A stretch of 64,000 bases of DNA from the NCBI GenBank assembly GCA_944323045.1, contig CALUQX010000001.1, positions 62,001 through 126,000 of the forward strand, given 5' to 3'. Source of the stretch: Candidatus Gastranaerophilales bacterium. GTDB taxonomy: Bacteria; Cyanobacteriota; Vampirovibrionia; Gastranaerophilales; Gastranaerophilaceae. Within the stretch, counting starts at the first letter, position 1. Each line of letters begins with the position of its first letter. Made by a program: the position numbers and the translations under genes. Below, piece after piece: positions 41,346 to 50,169 of this stretch. The notes under the pieces were generated by a model. That model saw nothing but the letters and a program-made list of their open reading frames with translations. It ran no database searches and was not told the origin of the DNA.

Positions 41346-42743
41346 TTAAATCTTGCTTCCTGTTGCTTTATACAAACTGATGTAATCCACCATACATTCA
41401 ACTTTTTGTTGGGCAACAAGTTTATCAATTGTCAATAAATTTTCTTTAAACTGAATTAAATCTAATTTAGAAATTGTGCCTTGAGCATATCGCATTTCAT
41501 TATATTTGTAATCGGCTCTTTCTAAATTAGCCTGTTTAAGTGTTTGTTCCATTTTTTCTTTATCAAGCCTTGCAGCCACAAGAGAGTCATTTATCTCCTG
41601 CATCGCTGTAAGGTTTGTTTTGTAATAATTCTGAAGAATTCTTTCATAAGTATTTTTTCTCAATCTCAGAGTTGCAACCCTTGAACCGCCGGTGAATAAT
41701 GGCAGTAAGGCTGCCCCGCCAAGTGCATATAACATACCTTTTGTAGAGAACAAACTGCCAAAACTTGTCGTATTGAATAATGCTAAACCGCTTAAATTAA
41801 TTGTCGGTAAAAACTCTTTCTTCGCTATTCTAACATCCAGACCTGCTTTTTCCACCATTTTTTCAGCTTTCAGATAATCCGGACGCTGAACAATTACTTC
41901 CGTTGAAATACTGTCAGGTATTGTATGGTTATAAGTTAAATCATCAAGTGTGGCTCTTGTAAGATTTGCAGCGTTTTCCGGGCTTTCGCCAATTAATACC
42001 GCAAACTGGTGCAATAACTGTTCTCTTTGTTTTTTTAATTCCAACAAGTCTGTTTTTCCGTTAACAAGTGATTTGTTGGCATTTAAGGTGTCAGCAGTTG
42101 AAGTTAATCCTTCTCTGTTTCTTACCAGCATTAAATCATATATCACCTGTCTGTCCGTTACTATTTCTTCTTGAAGTTCAATCATCTTATCTAACTTGAT
42201 AATATTAAAATAGGTTGTTCCAACGGCAGAGGCAACCGAAATGTAAGCTGCTCGTTCGTCGAATTTTGAAGCTTCATAATTTTTCTTAGCGGATTTTGTT
42301 TTATCGCGATTTTTTAGGAAAATATCAAATTCATAATTAACTAAAGCAGGCATGGCGAACATCCAGTCTCCGGAAGAAACATTTGGCATTTTTACATAAT
42401 TAGGCGCAAAACCTATACCAGCCATAGGCAATTCGTTTGCAAATTGAAGTTTTACCTGTTGATAATATTCTTCAGTTGCGAGTGTTGCCATTTTTAAATC
42501 ATAGTTGTTTAATACTGCTTTTTGAATATAGCCGTTTAATAAGTCATCATTAAATCTTTCCCAGTAATCAAGATTTACATAAACCAGTTTGTAATCATCA
42601 CCGGTACGTTTATTTTTTTTAACCATGCTCTTGAATTGTTTCGGGGTATTGTCTGTTTCCTGTTTATTTTTTATTGCAAATACAGGCATGGTATTCATAC
42701 CCAAAATGCTTAGAATAAGTGCTATTGATAGTATCTTTTTCAA
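41346..42743 (-). CDS. tolC: TolC-like outer-membrane efflux protein
   Basis: Outer-membrane channel of a tripartite drug exporter, 465 residues. It has a signal peptide (MKKILSIALILSILGMN, then cleavage after VFA) and no lipobox, so it is not lipidated. Two long helical repeats with conserved LVNGKTDLLELKKQREQLL and late ADYKYNEMRYAQGTISKLDL blocks match the OMF family; the PDYLKAE segment in the middle is also typical. The start codon is TTG with AAAGGAAAAAG upstream. It is divergent from the marR-emrA-emrB genes and shares their control region. Confidence 0.9.
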   Translation of the reverse strand: MKKILSIALILSILGMNTMPVFAIKNKQETDNTPKQFKSMVKKNKRTGDDYKLVYVNLDYWERFNDDLLNGYIQKAVLNNYDLKMATLATEEYYQQVKLQFANELPMAGIGFAPNYVKMPNVSSGDWMFAMPALVNYEFDIFLKNRDKTKSAKKNYEASKFDERAAYISVASAVGTTYFNIIKLDKMIELQEEIVTDRQVIYDLMLVRNREGLTSTADTLNANKSLVNGKTDLLELKKQREQLLHQFAVLIGESPENAANLTRATLDDLTYNHTIPDSISTEVIVQRPDYLKAEKMVEKAGLDVRIAKKEFLPTINLSGLALFNTTSFGSLFSTKGMLYALGGAALLPLFTGGSRVATLRLRKNTYERILQNYYKTNLTAMQEINDSLVAARLDKEKMEQTLKQANLERADYKYNEMRYAQGTISKLDLIQFKENLLTIDKLVAQQKVECMVDYISLYKATGSKI

Positions 42744-42799
42744 TTTTCTTTTTCCTTTTTTAAAACTACTTGCATTTTCTATATTAGTATGATAACATA

Positions 42800-42839
42800 A
42801 TATTGTTGTAAATGCAACAAATTTTTTTTACAACAATAT
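42800..42839. promoter_or_regulatory. MarR-type operator between tolC and marR
   Basis: ATATTGTTGTAAA (42800-42812) is mirrored by TTTACAACAATAT (42827-42839), a 13 bp perfect inverted repeat, and TGTTG/CAACA forms a smaller palindrome inside it. On the minus strand TTTACA and TACTAA, 17 bp apart, make a promoter for tolC that starts in the repeat. Repression of both directions by the MarR protein is the natural reading. Confidence 0.68.
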
Positions 42840-42869
42840 GTTAAAATTGTAAAGCAAATTGGAAAAAGA

Positions 42870-43346
42870 ATGCAAAAAGTACAAAAAATACCTATAAAAC
42901 ATTTTACAGACAGTATATATTACGATCTGGAACAAACAGCCAGATTAATGAAAAAGTTAGGTAATCAGGTGTTTGAAAAGCTGAATCTTGGACTTACATC
43001 AGATGAATATATTACGTTAGATACTATTTCCTGTAATGCCGGTATATGCCAGCGCGATCTTGCAAAGCTTATTTTGAAAGACAGGGCTAACACCGGCAGA
43101 ATTCTTGATACATTAGAAGGTATGGGGCTTATAACAAGGTTTATTGATACCAAAAATAATCGTCTCGTGAGAAAGATGGGAATAACAGAAAAGGGTTTAA
43201 AAAAGCTGCAAGAGTTAAGTAACAAAATGGAAGTGCATTTTAGAAATACAACCGCATCTTTTTCAGAAGAAGAAATTGACGCCCTACAAGTGTCATTAAG
43301 AAGATTTAAAAACAGTATAGAAGAATTTGTAAAAATGAATATATAA
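42870..43346 (+). CDS. MarR-family transcriptional regulator
   Basis: Winged-helix repressor of 158 residues. The recognition region has CQRDLAKLILKDRANTGRILDTLEGMGLI followed by a DTKNNRLVRKMGITEKGLKKL wing, exactly the MarR pattern. It is the first gene of the efflux operon and faces tolC over a 13 bp inverted repeat. A small-molecule ligand probably releases it from that site to switch on export. Confidence 0.9.
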   Translation: MQKVQKIPIKHFTDSIYYDLEQTARLMKKLGNQVFEKLNLGLTSDEYITLDTISCNAGICQRDLAKLILKDRANTGRILDTLEGMGLITRFIDTKNNRLVRKMGITEKGLKKLQELSNKMEVHFRNTTASFSEEEIDALQVSLRRFKNSIEEFVKMNI

Positions 43347-43373
43347 TATTTATTATAAGTAGAGGTAGTAAAA

Positions 43374-44369
43374 ATGGAAGAAAAACAAGTAGAAAACAAT
43401 ACAGAAGAGCATAAAGCCAAAAAAGTTAAGAAAAGATATTTGGCTATAGGACTTGGAGTATTAGTAGTAATTGCAGTAGGGTACTTTATACACGAAACAC
43501 TTATGTTTCAATCTACAGATGATGCTTATGTTGAAACTACAACTGTTCAGGTTGCTCCAAGGGTTGCAGGACAGATTACGGATGTGTTTATTACTGATAA
43601 CCAGAGAGTACATGAAGGCGATTTAGTTGCAAGAATTGATGATGCGGATTACAAAATAAAGGTTGAGCAAGCAAAAGCACGTTATGAAAGAGAATTGCTA
43701 AATCAAACAAATGCAAAAGCAAATTTTACAGCTGCAACTACTAATATTGAAGTTGCAGAAAAAGATTTGGAAAGATATAAAAATCTGTATGCAGAAGGCG
43801 CAGTATCCAAACAAACACTAGATGCTGCACAGGCAAAATATGATTCTTCAAAAGCACAGTTGACAACAGCTGAACAATCTTTGTTTTCAAAAGATAATAG
43901 TAAAGTTGCCGATGCTGACTTAAAAGAATTAAAGGCATTGAAAGATGAGGCTGAATTAGATCTTTCATATACAAATATTTATGCGCCTCAAAATGGTACT
44001 GTATCAAACAGACGCGTAGAAAAAGGTATGTATGTGCAAGTTGGTACTCCGCTTTTTGTAATTGTACCGGATGATGTATGGGTTGTCGCAAACTTTAAAG
44101 AAAATCAATTAAGGCATATGAAACCCGGACAGGAGGTTGATATAAAAATTGATACTTATCCTAATAAAGTCTTTAAAGGAAAAGTTGATAGTATTCAAAG
44201 GGCTTCAGGGGCAAAATCCAGTCTTTTCCCGCCCGAAAATGCGGTCGGATCTTTTGTAAAAATTGTACAGAGAATACCTGTTAAAATTGTATTTACTGAA
44301 AAAATTAATCCTGAGGAATACAATATTGTACCTGGTATGTCAGTTATCCCTAAGGTTAGGGTAAAATAA
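43374..44369 (+). CDS. emrA: EmrA/HlyD-type membrane fusion protein
   Basis: Periplasmic adaptor of a tripartite exporter, 331 residues. A short cytoplasmic tail and one membrane helix (about 24-44) are followed by the lipoyl half-motif VAPRVAGQITDVFITDNQ, a coiled-coil hairpin with RYKNLYAEGAVSKQTLDAAQ, and the second half INAPQNG-like IYAPQNGTVSNRRVEKG. The beta-barrel part contains NFKENQLRHMKPGQ, as in EmrA. AGAGGTAG lies before the ATG. It should connect the DHA2 pumps downstream with the TolC-like channel. Confidence 0.92.
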   Translation: MEEKQVENNTEEHKAKKVKKRYLAIGLGVLVVIAVGYFIHETLMFQSTDDAYVETTTVQVAPRVAGQITDVFITDNQRVHEGDLVARIDDADYKIKVEQAKARYERELLNQTNAKANFTAATTNIEVAEKDLERYKNLYAEGAVSKQTLDAAQAKYDSSKAQLTTAEQSLFSKDNSKVADADLKELKALKDEAELDLSYTNIYAPQNGTVSNRRVEKGMYVQVGTPLFVIVPDDVWVVANFKENQLRHMKPGQEVDIKIDTYPNKVFKGKVDSIQRASGAKSSLFPPENAVGSFVKIVQRIPVKIVFTEKINPEEYNIVPGMSVIPKVRVK

Positions 44370-44384
44370 TAAAAATCTGGTAAC

Positions 44385-44431
44385 AAAAAGCCGTGTTTTT
44401 AAAATTTAATATTTTATAAATTCGGCTTTTT
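44385..44431 (+). terminator. Internal terminator or attenuator between emrA and emrB
   Basis: AAAAAGCCG (44385-44393) pairs with CGGCTTTTT (44423-44431) over an AT-rich loop that can pair further, inside the operon. Partial read-through would lower pump expression relative to the adaptor. Confidence 0.55.
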
Positions 44432-44465
44432 GATTATCCATGACTTGAGGGAGTTGGAGGAAACA

Positions 44466-46028
44466 ATGGCAGAACAAATTACACAAGAAACAGAATGGCA
44501 GCCTTCGGTGAGTCCGTGGCTTATAATAATGCCTGTAATGCTTGCAACATTTATGTATGCGCTGGATGAAACAGTTGCAAACGTTGCATTACCGCATATT
44601 GCAGGGTCATATTCAGTTAGTAATCAGGAATCTATATGGGTTTTGACAAGTTATTTGATGGCAAGTAGTATTGTTATCCCGATGATTGATTATTTCTGTA
44701 AGCTTTTGGGCAGAAAAAATCTGTTTATGCTAGGTGTATTTATTTTTACACTGGCATCATTCTTATGCGGGATATCCACTTCTATAGGGATGATAGTTGT
44801 TGCACGTGCAATGCAAGGTATTGGTGGCGGCTGTCTGATGCCTATGGCACAGGCAATTACTATGGAAAGTTTTAAAGGAGAAGCCAGAAACAAAGCAATG
44901 TCTGTATTTGGTCTGGTTGTTGTTGTAGCTCCGATTTTGGGACCGGTTATGGGCGGTTATATCACTGAAAACTGGTCATGGCCATATATTTTCTTTATCA
45001 ATGTACCGTTTGGATTTTTGTGTATTGCGCTTGCTAAAAAGTTTCTTGAAGATCCACCTTATGCGCGCAGACAAAAGAATGTTCATCTTGATAAATTCGG
45101 ATTTTTATGGCTGTGTGTATGGCTTGTGCCATTACAAATTGTATTTGATAAAGGTAACGATGCGGACTGGTTTAATGCTCCGTGGATTTGCTGGCTTTCT
45201 GCTATTGCTGCGTTGGGCTGTATTTGTTTTTTCTATACACAGGTCAAGGGCAAAAATCCGCTTGTTAAACTGGATGTGTTAAAAGATGCCAATTTCTTTT
45301 GCGGAACGACAATGTTAATTCTTTTAAACGGTGTACTGCTGGCATCACTTGCTATATTACCTCAATTACTCCAGAATATGATGGGATATGATGCATTTAC
45401 AAGCGGACTTGCGATAATGCCAAGAGGTGTGGGGGCATTTACGGCGCTTGCAATTTTCGGCGGCTTAGGCGGACGCTTGAGTTATAAAACTTACGGTATT
45501 ATAGGGCTTTTCTGTATGGGACTCGGCGGCTGGATACTCGGATCGTTGAATCTGGAAATAAGTATGATGAATATTGTTATACCAAATATTGTTTTCGGTG
45601 TCGGACTTGTATTCACAATGATGCCTATTACAACTCTGTCCTGTATAACCTTGAGAAACGACCAGATGACAAACGCCTCCGGATTTCAGAACTTGTTAAA
45701 GACAATCGGCGGCGCTATCGGAACTTCGCTTGTTGCCACTATGATATCAAGATTGTCACAGGTTCATCAGAACGGACTTGTAAAATCACTGCATGAAACT
45801 AATACTATTTTTATGGATAGACTGAGTTCTTATGCTGCCTCATTTGTTCATCAGGCAGGTGAGATGATGAATGCCACATATATGGCAGGGAAAATGCTCT
45901 ATAATCAATTGATTCAGCAGTCAACACTCTGTGCATATATGACAACATTTAAAATTTTTGCTATTGCATGTTTTATTTTAATCCCGTTTATGTTTTTATT
46001 AAAAGGAGAGAAAAAAGCAGAGAATTAA
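44466..46028 (+). CDS. emrB: DHA2-family MFS drug transporter, first copy
   Basis: Proton-driven multidrug antiporter of 520 residues with 14 membrane helices. The DHA2 marks are ALDETVANVALPHIAGS in helix 1, VARAMQGIGGGCLMPMAQA, VAPILGPVMGGYI (motif C) and the middle NFFCGTTMLILLNG segment. The first-helix Asp that is important in EmrB-type pumps is present. An upstream start at 44430 lies in the hairpin; GGAGG before the ATG at 44466 decides the start. A close paralogue follows after 3 bp. Confidence 0.9.
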   Translation: MAEQITQETEWQPSVSPWLIIMPVMLATFMYALDETVANVALPHIAGSYSVSNQESIWVLTSYLMASSIVIPMIDYFCKLLGRKNLFMLGVFIFTLASFLCGISTSIGMIVVARAMQGIGGGCLMPMAQAITMESFKGEARNKAMSVFGLVVVVAPILGPVMGGYITENWSWPYIFFINVPFGFLCIALAKKFLEDPPYARRQKNVHLDKFGFLWLCVWLVPLQIVFDKGNDADWFNAPWICWLSAIAALGCICFFYTQVKGKNPLVKLDVLKDANFFCGTTMLILLNGVLLASLAILPQLLQNMMGYDAFTSGLAIMPRGVGAFTALAIFGGLGGRLSYKTYGIIGLFCMGLGGWILGSLNLEISMMNIVIPNIVFGVGLVFTMMPITTLSCITLRNDQMTNASGFQNLLKTIGGAIGTSLVATMISRLSQVHQNGLVKSLHETNTIFMDRLSSYAASFVHQAGEMMNATYMAGKMLYNQLIQQSTLCAYMTTFKIFAIACFILIPFMFLLKGEKKAEN

Positions 46029-46031
46029 AAC

Positions 46032-47612
46032 ATGTCAAATGAACAAATAAAAGAAGAATGGACCCCGTCGGTAAATCCGTGGATAATGGTAATACCGGTT
46101 ATGCTGGCAGTTTTCATATATGTGCTGGACGGTACAATAGGAAACGTTGCCTTGCCGCATATGGCAGGAAGTTTTTCAGCGACCCGTGATGAATCCATGT
46201 GGATTTTGACGAGTTATTTGATTGCGGCAGGGATTGTTATTCCTGCTGTTGACTTTTTTGGTAAGGTATTCGGACGTAAGAATTTTTTCATAATAAGTAT
46301 AATGCTGTTTACAATAGCCTCAATGCTTTGCGGAATGGCTAAGAATATTGAATTTATGATATTGGCGCGTGTATTGCAGGGCTTTGGCGGCGGCGGAATT
46401 CTGCCGATATCGCAGGCGATAATGATTGAAAGTTTTCCTAAAGAAAAACGCGGGCTTGCGATGTCTATATTTGGTATGGGGGTAATTCTTGCACCTATTA
46501 TAGGACCTGTTCTGGGCGGGTGGATTACCGACAACTGGACATGGCCGTGGATTTTCTTTATCAATGTACCTTTTGGATGTATTGCGGCGCTTTTGTGCCA
46601 CAAACTGCTTGAAGATCCTCCTTATGCAAAAAAGCAAAAGAATGTAAAAATTGACGGGAAGGGATTTTTCTATCTTACTATCTGGCTTGTTACATTGCAG
46701 ACGGTGCTTGATAAAGGTAATAATGCCGACTGGTTTAATGCAACCTGGATAAGGTGGACATTTGGTGTTTCAATGGTTGCGTGTATACTGTTTTTCCATT
46801 CGCAAATCACCAATAAAGAATCTTTGATAGATTTATCTGTGTTCAAGGACAGAAATTTTTCAGCCGGAACAGTTATACAGGTTGTAATTCAGGCTGTATT
46901 GTATGCATCCCTTGCAATATTACCGCAGTTTTTGCAGAGTATGATGGGATATACTGCATTTTTAAGCGGGGCAACTATGATGCCTAGAGGCTTTGGAAGT
47001 ATGACGGCAATGCTTTTGACTGCAACTTTGACAAACAGAATGGATAACAGATTAATGGTAATGATAGGTTTGTCACTTATTGGCGGGGCAGGGCTTGCGT
47101 TTGGTGCATTGAATCTGCAGATATCCAATATGAATATTGCAATACCGAATTTCTTTATGGGAATGGGTATGGGGCTTTCAATGGTTCCTATTATGAATTT
47201 GTCAGTCGACACTTTGAAAAATGACCAGATGACAAATGCAACAGGTATTCAAAACTTGTTGAAAAACATAGGAAGTGCGGTGGGTACATCGCTTGTTGCA
47301 ACTATGCTGACCCGATTTGCGCAGGTGCATCAGTATATGCTTGTTGGCAAAATGCATGAATTGAACCCGAATTTTATTGAAAGAATGCAGTCTACAGCAG
47401 GGGCGCTTGCACAATACACAGAAATTACCATGGCGCAGTATATGTCGCAGTATTCTCTGTACAAACAGTTAATCCAGCAGTCAACTCTGTGGGCGTTTAT
47501 TGATTCATTCAGAATTTTCGGACTGTTGTGTTTTATTGTTATACCTTTGTTACTGTTGATTAAAGTAAAGAAGACTCCGAAAGTTCAACCGGTTGAGGTA
47601 AAAGAAAAATAG
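46032..47612 (+). CDS. emrB: DHA2-family MFS drug transporter, second copy
   Basis: Second 14-helix pump, 526 residues, clearly homologous to the previous gene along the whole length (VLDGTIGNVALPHMAGS, LARVLQGFGGGGILPISQA, LAPIIGPVLGGWI, NDQMTNATGIQNLLKNIG). The two genes look like a tandem duplication that has diverged. They may form a heteromer or export different compounds through the same EmrA-TolC path. An AAAGCAG-type site overlaps the end of the first copy. Convergent with the barrel-like gene at 47642. Confidence 0.9.
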   Translation: MSNEQIKEEWTPSVNPWIMVIPVMLAVFIYVLDGTIGNVALPHMAGSFSATRDESMWILTSYLIAAGIVIPAVDFFGKVFGRKNFFIISIMLFTIASMLCGMAKNIEFMILARVLQGFGGGGILPISQAIMIESFPKEKRGLAMSIFGMGVILAPIIGPVLGGWITDNWTWPWIFFINVPFGCIAALLCHKLLEDPPYAKKQKNVKIDGKGFFYLTIWLVTLQTVLDKGNNADWFNATWIRWTFGVSMVACILFFHSQITNKESLIDLSVFKDRNFSAGTVIQVVIQAVLYASLAILPQFLQSMMGYTAFLSGATMMPRGFGSMTAMLLTATLTNRMDNRLMVMIGLSLIGGAGLAFGALNLQISNMNIAIPNFFMGMGMGLSMVPIMNLSVDTLKNDQMTNATGIQNLLKNIGSAVGTSLVATMLTRFAQVHQYMLVGKMHELNPNFIERMQSTAGALAQYTEITMAQYMSQYSLYKQLIQQSTLWAFIDSFRIFGLLCFIVIPLLLLIKVKKTPKVQPVEVKEK

Positions 47613-47641
47613 CGGTAATGTTTTCTTCTGCAATTTGTGTC

Positions 47642-48166
47642 TTACAAATTCCAGGTTATGATAGCATTAACGCCCCAGTTTTTACCGGAGTTGTCTTTTA
47701 TATCCTGTAGATTGTAGCGTTGTGCCTCAAGCGAAACAGACATATTTTTAGAAACTTTTTGGGTTACACCGGCAAAAACCCCTGCACTGTTTGTCCATTC
47801 TCCTGTTTTGTAATTTATTTTTCCTACATAGTGCGGATTTGCATATAGTGAAGTTTTATCAGAAAGCGGTATATTTACACTCAATGGTGAATATCTTATT
47901 TGTGTGGCTGCACTTTTTAGCCCGACTGTGTTACGTACTCTGAGATTTTGATTTAGAAGACCTTTTTTGTCGTAATTGTAAGTTCCTTTAAAATCCAGAA
48001 CAGCCATTGCATCTTTAGAAAAGTCTGTACCAACGCCTAAAAATACACCGGCAGACCCGCGTTTTGAAACGGCTTTTTCCTCCAGACCACCAATAGTAAG
48101 ATTAGTGCCGTCAAAGTTTTGATAAGTGTTTAATGACGTATTCCCCTTTATTCCATCGACAGGCAT
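47642..48166 (-). CDS. Beta-strand-rich protein, possible small outer-membrane barrel
   Basis: A 174-residue protein made of alternating polar and hydrophobic stretches (for example GVFLGVGTDFSKDAMAVLDF and TSLYANPHYVGKINYKTGEW) ending in GVNAIITWNL, with an aromatic near the C-terminus as in outer-membrane barrel proteins. No signal peptide is present, which is odd for that role. It starts MPVDGIKGNTSLNTYQNFDG. It may be another of the lineage-specific proteins with short N-terminal tags seen in this window. AGGAGG precedes the ATG. Confidence 0.6.
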   Translation of the reverse strand: MPVDGIKGNTSLNTYQNFDGTNLTIGGLEEKAVSKRGSAGVFLGVGTDFSKDAMAVLDFKGTYNYDKKGLLNQNLRVRNTVGLKSAATQIRYSPLSVNIPLSDKTSLYANPHYVGKINYKTGEWTNSAGVFAGVTQKVSKNMSVSLEAQRYNLQDIKDNSGKNWGVNAIITWNL

Positions 48167-48295
48167 GACAAATCCTCCTGAATTTCCCCGTATATTTCTA
48201 TAAAGTATTTTTATTCAGAAGAATTGTCATTATGGGATACAAAAGTTTACAATTGAAAACAAAGTCTTAAAGTGTATGTTTGTGTGATGTTTATT

Positions 48296-49300
48296 TTATA
48301 GTTTATATTCCGGCATGAAGGCGCGGTCGCTGAAATATTTATCTACAAGTTTTTTATTGTCTTCCGGTGGCGCGGTTCTATATTTATTGAAAAATTTCTC
48401 ATTATTCTGCATATAATCGTCATATTCTTTACCATTATCCTCCAGATTATATTTTTCAATAAAATAGTGATATAAATCGTTATTTGCATAGTATGTTGAG
48501 ATATAAATAATATAGTTTTTATCACATTCATTAGCGATTTTAGATTTTGATGCTATATCAATTAGGTGAAATCCCTCATCGTTAACTATAATATTTGTAG
48601 GATTGGCATCATAGAAGTATCCGGGAAATTTCCCTGTTTCAGGGTTTATGTAATTGTTAAATACATATTCGTAATATTTTTCAAGAACTTCTTTTTTTTC
48701 TTCATATGTTCTTACACTTAAATAGTCTTTTAGACTGGTTCCTTTAATAAATTCTTTTTTATAACCTTCTATATATTCATAGTAAGGGCAATCCATTGTG
48801 CCTGTTCGTTTTTTACAAATTTCTAATTTGTCTTTGTCATTAATTCTAACAAAGGTATTGTGTATTTCAAATCCATTGTTTGTGTAAATCCAGACAATTT
48901 CATCCTGTTCAACTTTTTCCATGTGTTCTTGATATAATTGGCAATCCGGATTTAGCGGGTACATTTTTAGAAGTTTAGGGTTGTAAATATGATTTAGAAA
49001 ATCAAAAACAAATTGTCTGTCCTGTTTAAAAAATTCTTTACTTATAATCCACATTTGGCTATCAGTACGCATACAAAATAATTCGGATGGAGAATGAGAT
49101 TCTATCAATAAATTGATGAGATTTTCATGCAGCTTTGCCCCCCCCCCTTGCTGAAAAGCAAGCTGTGCAAGGCTTTCCGCCATATTGTATAACGTCTTTT
49201 TGATATTTATGAATTTAATTTTAATTCCGAAAATTTTCATAACTTTGTAAACAGTGTGTCTGTTAATTTCATTTTTAACAGAAAAAATATCTTCCAGCAT
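48296..49300 (-). CDS. Kinase-fold protein of the glycan operon, with a poly-G tract
   Basis: A 334-residue protein with a protein-kinase-like core: YDANPTNIIVNDEGFHLIDIA near residue 235 has the catalytic-loop (D-x-x-x-x-N) and Asp of the metal loop seen in sugar kinases such as LPS heptose kinases. The N-terminal KIFGIKIKF segment is common in surface-glycan proteins. Codons 51-54 contain a run of ten G; one slip would truncate the protein after about 55 residues. It is the last gene of the glycan operon. The substrate is unknown; a phosphotransferase acting on the glycan or its lipid carrier is the best guess. Confidence 0.6.
   Translation of the reverse strand: MLEDIFSVKNEINRHTVYKVMKIFGIKIKFINIKKTLYNMAESLAQLAFQQGGGAKLHENLINLLIESHSPSELFCMRTDSQMWIISKEFFKQDRQFVFDFLNHIYNPKLLKMYPLNPDCQLYQEHMEKVEQDEIVWIYTNNGFEIHNTFVRINDKDKLEICKKRTGTMDCPYYEYIEGYKKEFIKGTSLKDYLSVRTYEEKKEVLEKYYEYVFNNYINPETGKFPGYFYDANPTNIIVNDEGFHLIDIASKSKIANECDKNYIIYISTYYANNDLYHYFIEKYNLEDNGKEYDDYMQNNEKFFNKYRTAPPEDNKKLVDKYFSDRAFMPEYKL
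49138..49147 (-). repeat. Homopolymer G10 tract, candidate phase-variation site
   Basis: Ten consecutive C on the plus strand, G on the coding strand, in the first fifth of the kinase-fold gene. The tract is in frame as written (Gly-Gly-Gly-Ala). Confidence 0.85.
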
Positions 49301-49332
49301 ATTCTTAATTCCTTTTTTCGTTTTTTCTTTTT

Positions 49333-50169
49333 TTAAATATTTTTAATCATATCTTCAATTTTGGGCGCAAATTTGTATTGAGAGGCGCGCCAGATTTGCG
49401 TATTTTTTTCTTCGTTTATTGTCGAAAGTGTACGGTCAATTTTAATTTCTGTATCTGTTTCCTTAATTTTTATATCCTGCCTGTCAAATACTTCTGCAAA
49501 TATTTTCAGCATCTGATATTTTGAAACAATATCCGCCGGCACAATGTGCTGTGTGCCGCTGAAGAATATATTATTCCGGATTATGCCGAGGCAGATATCA
49601 GCAAATGCACCTGTTGTAACCCCGTTCCACAAATGATTTTTAAAGCCTTTTACTTCAGCATTTCTCTCCTGATTTAAAAACCATTCCAGAAGGGATAAAT
49701 AGGATTTTTCTTCACGTCCGATGATTGAACAGCGCAAGTTTAGAAAGTTTTCCTGATGAACTTCCCCCAAACTTTTTGTTTTGCCGTAAACATCTGTGGC
49801 ATTGTGTTTGGAATTTTCATCATACAATCCTGCCTGACCGTCATAAACACAATCGGTTGCAATCTGAATAACTTTTGTGCCGGTCACCAGAGATGCTGCT
49901 GCGAGTTTGTGCGGAAAAAGTGCATTAACCTCAATTGCGCGTTTAACTTCAAAAGAATTTTCATCGTGAATATAAGGTTTAATTATGCCGATGCAATTTA
50001 TCGCGTAGTCACAGCCGTGCAAAATATTTTCAATATCTTTTGGGGCGGATTTTTGTGCATCAAGTTCTTTTCTCGTTGTTGCAATTATTTCAAAATCCGT
50101 GTTAGAAAATGCTTTTAAAACAGCATTTCCGAGCATTCCTGTTTTTCCAAGTATTGCAATTTTGGTCAT
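49333..50169 (-). CDS. RmlD-like NAD(P)-dependent sugar reductase
   Basis: Short-chain reductase of 278 residues resembling dTDP-4-dehydrorhamnose reductase. The cofactor loop GKTGMLG is at the N-terminus, IATDCVYDG and the active-site pair in DVYGKTKSLGE follow. Its place next to a CapE-like dehydratase and with a WecB-like epimerase in the operon suggests that it reduces a UDP-4-keto-6-deoxy-HexNAc intermediate. RmlD-type partners are known for UDP-L-QuiNAc/L-RhaNAc routes, whereas the L-FucNAc route uses the longer CapF. The ATG shares one base with the preceding stop. Confidence 0.8.
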   Translation of the reverse strand: MTKIAILGKTGMLGNAVLKAFSNTDFEIIATTRKELDAQKSAPKDIENILHGCDYAINCIGIIKPYIHDENSFEVKRAIEVNALFPHKLAAASLVTGTKVIQIATDCVYDGQAGLYDENSKHNATDVYGKTKSLGEVHQENFLNLRCSIIGREEKSYLSLLEWFLNQERNAEVKGFKNHLWNGVTTGAFADICLGIIRNNIFFSGTQHIVPADIVSKYQMLKIFAEVFDRQDIKIKETDTEIKIDRTLSTINEEKNTQIWRASQYKFAPKIEDMIKNI

